From NCBI GenBank assembly GCA_038141705.1, contig JAYQIQ010000004.1:124001-188000 (forward strand): a stretch of DNA of 64,000 nt, given 5' to 3'. The notes under the pieces were generated by a model, which saw nothing but the letters and a program-made list of their open reading frames with translations, was not told the origin of the DNA and did not search any database. This document shows positions 56,285 through 64,000 of the stretch, in pieces (the stretch's first letter is position 1; every line of letters starts with the position of its first letter). The stretch is from Eutrophomonas brisbanensis (GTDB lineage Bacteria; Pseudomonadota; Gammaproteobacteria; Burkholderiales; Eutrophovitaceae). The position numbers and the translations under genes were made by a program.

Positions 56285-57546
56285 AAGATCGGCAATCTGA
56301 ATTCCTTCGGGCACTTTTTAACGTTGCGATTGAGGCAGCTTTACCTGCAAAAACGATTCAACAACACATTCCGAAACCGCCAAAAGGTCGAACAATTGTA
56401 ATTGGTTGCGGAAAAGCGGCAGCGACGATGGCAAGTTCATTTGAACGCAGCTGGCAACACGAGTTGAGCGGACTAGTAGTTACGCGTTACGGACATAAAG
56501 TAGAAACCAGCCGTATAGAGGTTTTGGAGGCCTCCCACCCGATACCTAATGAAGCCGGTATGGAGGCAACGACCCGAATTCTCGAGCTACTTACTGATAC
56601 AACTGAAGATGATTTAGTCGTGTTTCTCGTCTCCGGCGGTGGATCTGCACTCTTCACGCTACCCGCGCCAGGCCTCACCTTACTAGACAAAATGGAGATT
56701 AATGCGGCCTTACTGAGTAGTGGTGCAAATATTACCGAGATGAATTGTGTAAGGAAACATCTCTCAGCAGTAAAAGGTGGGAGACTCGCGCGAGCAATCC
56801 ATCCAGCGAAATGTTTAACACTAGCCATTTCTGATATTCCAGGTGATGAGCTCGCGGTGATTGCATCTGGGCCCACCACACCAGACCAAACAACATTCAG
56901 CGATGCGCTTGCAATCTTGAGTAAATACGGAATCACAAAACCTAAATCGGTGTTAGAACATTTACGAGCGGGTATAGACGAGACCCCAACGCACGAGGAT
57001 CCCGCATTTGAGAACGTAGAGACGAAATTAATTTCCACCCCGCAAATGTCTCTCGAGGCCGCTGCAGATCTCGCGAAGCAAAATGGATACACGCCGATTA
57101 TTCTGGGTGATGCCATCGAGGGAGAAGCGCGCGAGGTCGCTCGAGTCATGGCAGCAATTACCAAACAAGTGATTCGGCATGGTCAACCATCCAAAGCTCC
57201 TTGTATCCTACTCTCCGGCGGAGAAACCACCGTGACTGTCAGAGGCAAGGGACGCGGCGGAAGAAATGTGGAATTTCTGCTCGCACTTTCTTTAGAGCTA
57301 TCACACTACAAAAATGTATGGGCCCTCTCTGGTGATACGGATGGGATTGACGGCACAGAAGAAAATGCTGGCGCAATTATTAACCCATCGACAATCCCGC
57401 GAGCGCTAGAGCTTGGTCTAGACGCCAAGGCAATGCTCGCGGATAATGATGGATATTCATTTTTCGAAGCGCTGAACGATCTCGTGATAACGGGTCCAAC
57501 GCTTACCAATGTAAACGACTTTAGAGCCATTCTGATTGAATCCTAA
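56281..57546 (+). CDS. ttuD: Glycerate 2-kinase (MOFRL family)
   Basis: 421 residues. N-terminal DUF4147-type domain (IVIGCGKAAATMASSFE, ASHPIPNEAG, FLVSGGGSALFTLP) and a C-terminal MOFRL domain (LLSGGETTVTVRGKGRGGRN, ALSGDTDGIDGTEENAG). It makes 2-phosphoglycerate from glycerate, feeding central metabolism. The name ttuD/gckA depends on the clade. Confidence 0.92.
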   Translation: MKDRQSEFLRALFNVAIEAALPAKTIQQHIPKPPKGRTIVIGCGKAAATMASSFERSWQHELSGLVVTRYGHKVETSRIEVLEASHPIPNEAGMEATTRILELLTDTTEDDLVVFLVSGGGSALFTLPAPGLTLLDKMEINAALLSSGANITEMNCVRKHLSAVKGGRLARAIHPAKCLTLAISDIPGDELAVIASGPTTPDQTTFSDALAILSKYGITKPKSVLEHLRAGIDETPTHEDPAFENVETKLISTPQMSLEAAADLAKQNGYTPIILGDAIEGEAREVARVMAAITKQVIRHGQPSKAPCILLSGGETTVTVRGKGRGGRNVEFLLALSLELSHYKNVWALSGDTDGIDGTEENAGAIINPSTIPRALELGLDAKAMLADNDGYSFFEALNDLVITGPTLTNVNDFRAILIES

Positions 57547-57551
57547 TTAAT

Positions 57552-59051
57552 ATGGGACACACCGAAGCACATTTAATCGAAAATCCGGTACCGAGTGCCA
57601 CTAAACAAGAGCTCATCACAAAATTGAGTCGAGTTTTAGCGTCGGAGTGCCTGAAGCATTTAGAAGAGGATTTAAAACCGTTTGAATGCGATGGACTATC
57701 AGCCTACCCGAAGGTCCCAATGTTGGTCGCACTTCCAACGTCTGAACACGAAGTTTGCGAAGTGCTTAAGATCTGCTATGAAAATAATGTTCCAGTCGTC
57801 TTCAGAGGCGCAGGGACTGGCCTATCAGGTGGTGCCATACCTTATGAGAAAGGACTTTTGTTAGTTCTATCAAAACTTAATAAGATTGTTCAAATTGATC
57901 CCGTTTCGAGAACTGCGATTGTTCAACCAGGAGTAAGGAACGCCGCGATCTCGCAAGCCAGCGCTAAACACAAACTCTATTACGCTCCAGATCCATCTAG
58001 TCAAATTGCTTGCTCGATTGGTGGCAATGTCGCGGAAAATTCCGGTGGTGTGCACTGTCTCAAATACGGACTGACAGTTAACAACATTCTAAAAATCCGA
58101 TTTGCAACAATCGAGGGCGACATCATAGAAATTGGCGCCGAAGGGCTCGATAGTCCTGGATATGATCTACTCGCTTTAATTACTGGATCCGAAGGATTAC
58201 TCGGGGTCGTCACCGAGATTACCGTAAAACTACTCCCCTCTCCAGAACGGGCTCAGGTCGTAATGGCGGCATTTGACGACGTCGCGAAGGCCGGGAGAGC
58301 CGTTGGAGACATTATTGCGGCCGGCATCATTCCAGCAGGACTGGAAATGATGGATCAAAAAGCGACGGGCGCGGTTGAGCAATTCATAGGCGCCGGCTAC
58401 CCGTTGGATGCGGCGGCCATCCTACTTTGCGAATCCGATGGCACCGAAGAGGAAGTAGCAAATGAAATTGAAAAAACGATTGAAGTCTTAAACAAAGCGG
58501 GTGCGACAAAAATAGAAGTCTCTCGAGACGATGCGCATCGCTTAAAATTGTGGGCTGGTAGAAAATCTGCATTCCCAGCTGTCGGGAGAATTCTTCCAGA
58601 CTATTTTTGTATGGATGGAACCATCCCCAGAAAAAACGCTCCCTACGGTGCTGGAGCGGATCGCAGAAATGGAGACTACCTACAATTTACAGTGTGCGAA
58701 CGTATTTCATGCAGGCGATGGTAACTTGCATCCGCTCATCATGTTTGATGCAAATGATAAAGATCAGCTACGTCGCGCTGAACAGTATGGTGCCGCAATC
58801 CTCGAGCTCTGCGTCGAGGTAGGAGGCACGATCACGGGTGAACACGGAGTTGGGATGGAAAAAATCAATCAAATGTGCGTTCAATTCCAGCCTGACGAAT
58901 TGTCATCGTTTCTTCAAATCAAAAAAGTTTCGACGAAAAAGGTCTACTCAATCCAGGTAAGGCAGTGCCAACACTAAATCGATGTGCAGAGTTTGGAATG
59001 ATGCATGTACATCGAGGGGAAGAACGCTTCCCTGATCTTCCAAGATTTTAG
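57552..59051 (+). CDS. glcD: Glycolate oxidase subunit GlcD, frame broken twice
   Basis: About 499 residues after repair. The FAD-binding domain (FRGAGTGLSGGAIPYEKG, PDPSSQIACSIGGNVAENSG) is followed by a C-terminal FAD-oxidase part (FHAGDGNLHPLIMFD, GGTITGEHGVGMEK). GlcD oxidises glycolate to glyoxylate. The first slip is at 58631-58636, where six A should be five, to keep IPRKTLPTVLERIAEME; the second is at 58928-58930, where one more T gives VFDEKGLLNPGKAVPTLN. The true stop is 59049-59051. Confidence 0.9.
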
Positions 59052-59073
59052 AGACTCAAACCAGAAATTTTCG

Positions 59074-60132
59074 ATGCAAGATATGGACTCGATCATTCTC
59101 GACCTTCGCGATCAACTAGCAAAGGCAAAGGAAAGTGGTGAAACCATTCGAATTCGAGGAGGTGGATCCAAAGACTTCTATGGATTATCGAAACAAGGAA
59201 AGACGCTAGAAACGACGGCATTAAGTGGGATCATCGAATACGAACCAACCGAATTAGTGTTAACCGCTTATGCTGGAACACCTCTTTCAGAAATCGAAGC
59301 AGCACTTGCCCAAAATAATCAGATGCTACCGTTTGAACCACCCTACTTTGGTGAAAACGCAACGTTTGGCGGTTGTATAGCAACGGGTTTATCCGGTCCG
59401 AGACGAGCCACAATGGGAGCAGTGCGGGATTTCGTGTTAGGGGTACGAATCCTCGATGGCAACGGAAAAGATTTAAGTTTCGGTGGAAAAGTCATGAAAA
59501 ACGTGGCTGGCTTTGACGTTTCTCGCGTACTCACTGGCTCTAATGGAACCTTGGGTTTAATACTCTCCGCATCCGTGAAAGTACTCCCTAAACCTGAAGT
59601 GGAAAAAAGCGTTTGTTTTGTAATCGGTGAGAAAGAAGCGATCGTCAAGATGAATGAGATTGCAGGACTTCCAGTCCCGTTGTCTGGCAGCTGCTTTGAT
59701 GGTGAAAAACTTGTAATTAGACTCTCCGGCGCTGGTGCAGCAGTTAGAGCTGGAATCGAAAGAATTGGTGGTGATGGTTTTAATGACCAAAACTTTTGGG
59801 ACGAAGTAAAGGAGCAGCGACATCCTTTTTTCAGAAAAACTGGAACACTCATTCGACTATCAATTAACAGTGCGTCACCGCCAATCGAGAACGAGCAAAC
59901 CTTTTTAGAATGGAGTGGAAGTTTACGCTGGCTTTGGAGCTCACAAGATCTCCACCATTATCAAGAAATAGCAAAAACGCTGGGCGGCAACGCTTCAATA
60001 TTTAGGTCAGACGTCACTTGTACTGAGATTATGAAGCTCTCTAGACCGATGATGAGACTTCAGGAAAAAGTCAAACAATCACTCGACCCACACGGTCTTT
60101 TCGGAAAAAACCGAATGTTTAAAGAATTCTAG
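59074..60132 (+). CDS. glcE: Glycolate oxidase subunit GlcE
   Basis: 352 residues from the ATG that gives MQDMDSIILDLRDQL, just after the glcD stop. An FAD-binding type 4 domain: IRIRGGGSKDFYGL, GSNGTLGLILSASVKVLPKPE and KNVAGFDVSRVLTG. GlcE is a smaller FAD subunit of the glycolate oxidase complex. Intact. Confidence 0.92.
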   Translation: MQDMDSIILDLRDQLAKAKESGETIRIRGGGSKDFYGLSKQGKTLETTALSGIIEYEPTELVLTAYAGTPLSEIEAALAQNNQMLPFEPPYFGENATFGGCIATGLSGPRRATMGAVRDFVLGVRILDGNGKDLSFGGKVMKNVAGFDVSRVLTGSNGTLGLILSASVKVLPKPEVEKSVCFVIGEKEAIVKMNEIAGLPVPLSGSCFDGEKLVIRLSGAGAAVRAGIERIGGDGFNDQNFWDEVKEQRHPFFRKTGTLIRLSINSASPPIENEQTFLEWSGSLRWLWSSQDLHHYQEIAKTLGGNASIFRSDVTCTEIMKLSRPMMRLQEKVKQSLDPHGLFGKNRMFKEF

Positions 60133-60149
60133 TAGCACGGTCGATAAAG

Positions 60150-61393
60150 ATGAAAACGAATATCTCGCAACAACTACTAGACACGAGACAAGGTCGGGAA
60201 GCGAACGATATCCTTCGCGCTTGTGTGCACTGTGGTTTTTGCACAGCGACATGCCCGACTTATCAACTGCTGGGGGACGAACTCGACAGCCCCAGGGGAC
60301 GGATCTATCTCATCAAAGAAATCCTCGAAGGCCAGAAGCCAACAATCGAGACACAAAAACACTTAGATCGTTGCTTGACGTGTCGCTCGTGTGAATCCAC
60401 TTGTCCCTCTGGGGTTCAATATGGGCGCCTCGTGGATATCGGACGAGAGATTGTAGAAAAAATGTATCTCGATCGCTCCTCGATAATGCAAAGCGAAATT
60501 TGCTCAACAAAATTATTCCAAATCCAAAGTTGTTTCGACCTCTTCTGATGATTGGGCGACTTGCAAAGCCAATTCTTCCGTTCTATCAAACGCAAAATCC
60601 TAATCCCACAACAAACAAAAATAATTGGCCAGCTGCATCACATACCCGCAAGATGCTCATATTAGATGGATGTGTTCAGCCCACACTGGCGCCAAATATA
60701 AATATCGCAACTGCTCGAGTGCTGGATAATCTGGGGATTACTGTTTTGCGGGTTTCGGAAGCAGGCTGTTGTGGAGCCGTGACACATCATTTAAACAAAC
60801 AAGAAGAAGCAATATCGCACATAAAACGCAATATTGATGCCTGGTGGCCCCATATTGAATCTGGCGCTGAATGCATCGTCATTACTGCGAGCGGATGTGG
60901 GACCATGTTGAAGGATTATGGGCATCTACTCATTGATGACCCAGAGTACGCAGAGCGCGCGAAGAAGGTTTCGGAAATAAGCAAAGATATCGTCGAAATT
61001 TTGAATGCGGAAGAAGATAAATTGAATCCTCTTCTTTCTAAGCTTAAGAAAAATCCTTCCAAAACAATTTCCTTTCATTCTCCGTGTAGCTTGCAACACG
61101 GCCAGCAAATTAAAGGGGCGACCGAAGCTATTCTCGAGCGCGCTGGTTTCAAACTCACAAATGTCACGGATCCGCACCTTTGTTGTGGCTCTGCGGGAAC
61201 CTACTCGATTCTCCAACCCGATCTCTCGCAAAGGTTACTGAAAGATAAAGTACGCAACTTAGAGGCGGAAAATCCGGATACGATTGTTACTGCTAATATT
61301 GGGTGCTTAACTCACATCCAGAGTGGAACAAAAACACGTGTTCAACACTGGATAGAACTTATAGATCAAGAATTATCACGATCAAACGCTTAA
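60150..61393 (+). CDS. glcF: Glycolate oxidase iron-sulfur subunit GlcF, frame broken
   Basis: About 414 residues after repair. Two N-terminal [4Fe-4S] motifs (CVHCGFCTATCPTY and CLTCRSCESTCPSG) and two CCG domains (GCVQP and EAGCCGAVTHH; HSPCSLQHGQ and DPHLCCGSAGTYSIL). GlcF passes electrons to the quinone pool. The frame slips at EIVEK: one more A in the run of six (60457-60462) gives EKNVSRSLLDNAKRNLLNK. Confidence 0.9.
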
Positions 61394-61403
61394 AGGAAAC
61401 GCG

Positions 61404-62150
61404 ATGGGTAAAATTGCTCTTATTACCGGTGCAACGTCAGGATTCGGGAAATCAGCGGTAGAACTTTTCATCAAAAATGGATGGAAAGTCATCGGTACAG
61501 GAAGAAGAAAAGAACGACTCGATGCCCTAAAAGCACAACTTGGTGAAAATTTCTATGGGCTAGCGTTTGACATTCAAAACACCGACCAAATTGCATCAGT
61601 TATTGATTCGATCCCTAAAGATTTTCAAGCAATTGATCTGCTGATTAACAATGCTGGGTTAGCACTGGGCACGGCTCCCGCTCAGAGCTGTGATCTCGAT
61701 CAGTGGAACACCATGGTTGATACAAATATCAAGGGCTTGATGACATTAACCCATAAGGTTCTTCCAAAACTAATCGCGCAAAAAGGAGCGGTAATCAACA
61801 TTAGCTCAGTGGCAGCGAGCTACCCTTATCCTGGCGGGAATGTTTATGGAGGGACGAAAGCATTCGTGGTTCAGTTCTCTTTGGGTTTGAGATCCGATTT
61901 ACACGGAACCGGAGTCAGAGTTACGTGTGTCGAACCTGGGATGTCGGAAACAGAATTTATACTCGTGAGGACAAAAGGCGACCAAGGTGCCTCTGATAAG
62001 TTATATGATGGCGCGAACCCAATGACCGGGGAAGACATCGCGAACACCCTTTATTGGATCGCAACTTTACCTTCTCATGTGAATATCAATCGAATCGAAT
62101 TAATGCCTGTGCGCCAGTCATTTAGCCCCTTCCAAGTGCATAGGGGTTAG
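61404..62150 (+). CDS. ydfG: SDR-family oxidoreductase, YdfG-like
   Basis: 248 residues. NAD(P) loop TGATSGFGKSAV, NNAGLALG, catalytic serine in NISSVAASYPYPGG, YGGTK (YxxxK) and LRSDLHGTGVRVTCVEPG. It is very like E. coli YdfG, a 3-hydroxy acid dehydrogenase and malonic semialdehyde reductase, down to the closing HVNINRIELMPVRQSF. At the end of the glycolate operon it may handle a hydroxy acid or semialdehyde. Confidence 0.87.
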   Translation: MGKIALITGATSGFGKSAVELFIKNGWKVIGTGRRKERLDALKAQLGENFYGLAFDIQNTDQIASVIDSIPKDFQAIDLLINNAGLALGTAPAQSCDLDQWNTMVDTNIKGLMTLTHKVLPKLIAQKGAVINISSVAASYPYPGGNVYGGTKAFVVQFSLGLRSDLHGTGVRVTCVEPGMSETEFILVRTKGDQGASDKLYDGANPMTGEDIANTLYWIATLPSHVNINRIELMPVRQSFSPFQVHRG

Positions 62151-62185
62151 CAGAACAGTTCGAAAGATTCAAAAGCTTAAACATC

Positions 62186-63233
62186 CTATGTCCTGAGCGC
62201 CTCGAGAACAAGCGAGAAGAATTCGCGGGCAACTGCTGGATCAATCCATCGCACGACAAGGCAGAGATTTTCGGCGTTGTCGATCCACGTAAAGGCACCG
62301 CCCGCCCCAATCGCAAATATACTTGTCTCAGGTATCCCTTTAAATATTTTTTGGTCGGTATTTAACCAAGTTAATAAACCGTAAAATGGTGCGATTTCAC
62401 AAGGTTGTTGCATTAGATCTATCCAGGTAGGAGAAATAATCTCACGACCATCGTAAAACCCTCGACTTCTAATCAACTCAGCGATCAGTATCTGATCATG
62501 CGCACTAATAGCAATTCCCCCACCCCAGTGACTACCCCCTGGAACAGTCCTCAAACTTTTTCCATCGATCTCAACCTCAGCGCCGACATAACTCTCCCAT
62601 GACCATGTTCGAGAGCCCCCGATCGGATCAAGAATTCTCTCTGAGAAGACATCTGGAAGATTTCTCTTAAAAACATGAAGGAGCGCCAGAGAGAGTTGAT
62701 TTATACGGACGTCGTTGTATTCCCAGTATGTGCCAGGATGTTCGAGCGGACGTTTATCTCCTTTAGCCTTATCTCTCTTTAATCCTGTCTGAAATGAAAG
62801 GATTCGATAATGATCCACCTGATCGGGGACACCTACACATACGCCTCCCCACTCGCTCGTCTGCTGAAGCAAATGGCGCCAAGTAATATCTCGATTTTTT
62901 TCCTGAGTCAAATCCAATACCAGGCAGATGTTCGCTGAGTTTTGTATCGATACTCTGGATCAATCCGTCATCAACAGCCAAGCCAGCCAGTAACGCTAAA
63001 TAGGTTTTAGCAACGCTAAAAGTGAGATCTGGGCGATGGATATCCCCAAAGGATGCAATCGTACTACCGCCAACATTAATAACCCCTGCAACCCCTCCTC
63101 TAGGCTTCACCGGTCCGAGTAAAACATTCCATGGCGCTGGGTCCTCCATATGGATACCCCAGGGTGGAGAATTATCACGAGACCAACCAATCTCATTGGA
63201 TGAGGCGAATTCGATAGCTTTATCAAAATTCAT
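62186..63233 (-). CDS. Serine hydrolase, beta-lactamase/esterase family, frame broken
   Basis: About 349 residues after repair. The active serine and lysine are in FSVAKTYLALL (SxxK). TWRHLLQQTSEW and YWEYNDVRINQLSLALL (a tyrosine motif) are typical of class C-like hydrolases. The frame breaks near 62914-62921 between HLPG and LDLTQEKNRDITWRHLL. No signal peptide; probably a cytoplasmic esterase or peptidase rather than a resistance enzyme. Confidence 0.8.
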
Positions 63234-63259
63234 AGAAAATAAAAATTCATCTGATAGAG

Positions 63260-63559
63260 CTAGTCTTCACGTCGGCTCTCGCCTTCGTAAACCCGATCAC
63301 TATCCGGACTACGGTCCCGACTCTGAGACTCTTGCGCAGCACGAAACTGCTGCCTTAGCTCCCGAGTTTTCCACCAAAAATAAACGAAAAGTATGATGAG
63401 TATTACGCCCGCAACCGCGAGTAGCACCACGGAGAACATAAACGCCAGGACGAGGCCAACGATACCTAGTGCAAAGGTCACCAATTTACCAATGAGTGAC
63501 CAGCCCCCAGAATGAGGCTCGCCTGAGGACACAACAAAGTGGATAGATTTTTTTCGCAT
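63260..63559 (-). CDS. Small membrane protein, unknown
   Basis: 99 residues. One long or two tightly packed hydrophobic segments (about residues 24-63, ALGIVGLVLAFMFSVVLLAV onward) between a short N-terminal part and a charged, coiled-looking tail (RELRQQFRAAQESQSRDRSP). It lies just downstream of the AlkA-type gene. No family recognised. Confidence 0.7.
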   Translation of the reverse strand: MRKKSIHFVVSSGEPHSGGWSLIGKLVTFALGIVGLVLAFMFSVVLLAVAGVILIILFVYFWWKTRELRQQFRAAQESQSRDRSPDSDRVYEGESRRED

Positions 63560-63626
63560 CTTTTAATTAATTTATTTTCTATTACTTGAGGGTTATATTT
63601 GAAAATTCAACCCCAAAAACATTAAC

Positions 63627-64000
63627 TCAGTACCCATCTAAGCGTTTAAGTGCCCATAGATGAGCCGCGATCAAAGCCCTGTAGGGCTCAAATTGACTTA
63701 AAAACTTCTCCGTCTCTAACGCGCTGGGAGATTCTTCTAGATTAAGTAATCTTTGTAGATTCCTTCTTACTGCAGCATCGCCATGTAGTGAGCCATTCAA
63801 GTACGAATATCCCCTTAATAAAGCGTAGTTAACCGTCCACCACCCAATTCCTTTGATAGAAATTAACGCATCTGTGACCTCGTCATAATCAAAATGTTCT
63901 CGCCAATAATCAAGCAACAAAACTCCGTCAACGACTTGGTTTGCCAAATCCGTTATTGTTTGCGCTTTCTGTCGAGATAGTCCATATGTCGCTAGCTGAG
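63627..64000 (-). CDS. alkA: DNA-3-methyladenine glycosylase II, C-terminal part (partial)
   Basis: The frame is open to the right edge, so the 5' part is missing. The visible 123 residues include LATYGLSRQKAQTITDL, the helix-hairpin-helix IKGIGWWTVNYALLRG, the catalytic aspartate region HGDAAVRRNL and the closing FEPYRALIAAHLWALKRL. The HhH-GPD family removes alkylated bases. AlkA-like; a plain DUF or Mag1-like member is also possible. Confidence 0.85.
   Translation of the reverse strand, partial: QLATYGLSRQKAQTITDLANQVVDGVLLLDYWREHFDYDEVTDALISIKGIGWWTVNYALLRGYSYLNGSLHGDAAVRRNLQRLLNLEESPSALETEKFLSQFEPYRALIAAHLWALKRLDGY

Noticed and set aside
56487..57164. 225-codon minus-strand frame inside the glycerate kinase gene
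   Set aside because: It is antisense to a clear enzyme, rich in Ser, Ala and Ile as shadows are, with no start signal.
62186..63233. Beta-lactamase resistance gene
   Set aside because: It lacks a signal peptide and the KTG-type motif of true beta-lactamases; the SxxK fold is common in esterases.
1..64000. Mobile elements, CRISPR arrays, prophage or rRNA genes
   Set aside because: No transposase, integrase, phage gene, regular spaced repeat or rRNA stretch was seen on either strand.

Overview
This window looks like a piece of a gammaproteobacterial chromosome, probably from a free-living aquatic (marine-type) aerobe. The clues are the order ftsK-lolA-rarA-serS-tRNA-Ser, lysC next to tRNA-Ser(GCT), a System I cytochrome c maturation (ccm) operon, a sigma70/IscR-type promoter, a sigma54/NtrC-type promoter, and a base composition that by eye sits in the mid-40s % GC. 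The exact clade cannot be decided from the sequence alone.

Layout. 0-2 kb: 3' end of lysC, tRNA-Ser(GCT), then ispF and ispD on the minus strand. 2-5.4 kb: mfd on the plus strand. 5.3-13.7 kb: a ten-gene minus-strand Fe-S assembly operon (iscR-iscS-sufA-sufB-sufC-sufD-sufS-sufU-nfu-Rieske ferredoxin) behind a clear IscR type-1 site and promoter. 13.6-18.6 kb: cysE and trmJ (minus), suhB and mutS (plus). 18.7-27.9 kb: a minus-strand run of two YeeE/YedE membrane proteins, ccmABCDEFGHI, mltB and a small Cys-rich exported protein. 28-33.5 kb: acyl-CoA dehydrogenase, an unrecognised 254-residue protein, tRNA-Ser(CGA), serS, rarA, lolA. 33.5-41.3 kb: ftsK, trxB, an Smr protein, glnK/glnB, nadE, a COG3146-type acyltransferase and an HExxH protein. 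41.4-46.7 kb: two exported proteins, a four-gene C4 sugar-acid operon (FAH-family protein, BKACE/DUF849, PdxA2, DUF1537 kinase) and a plant-type ferredoxin. 47-49.5 kb: a highly codon-biased PQQ alcohol dehydrogenase with a cytochrome c. 49.5-54.5 kb: Nudix hydrolase, ammonium transporter, thioesterase, VWA (CoxE-like) protein and MoxR ATPase. 54.5-62.2 kb: a glycolate/glyoxylate operon (hyi, garR/glxR, glycerate 2-kinase, glcD, glcE, glcF, ydfG-like SDR). 62.2-64 kb: a beta-lactamase-fold hydrolase, a small membrane protein and a partial AlkA-type glycosylase.

How it fits together. The Fe-S operon feeds enzymes such as GlcF, the ferredoxin and the Rieske protein. The ccm operon matures c-type cytochromes such as the one next to the PQQ dehydrogenase. 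The glycolate operon turns glycolate into glyoxylate (GlcDEF) and contains the hydroxypyruvate, tartronate-semialdehyde and glycerate steps, but the carboligase (gcl) is not in view. The C4 operon suggests growth on threonate- or erythronate-like acids. Together with the PQQ dehydrogenase this points to use of small oxidised C1-C4 compounds.

Caveat. About 22 single-base frame breaks interrupt about 20 otherwise ordinary genes, and about half lie at homopolymer runs. I read most of them as assembly or read errors rather than real gene decay, so those genes are listed as whole CDS spans with the break position stated.
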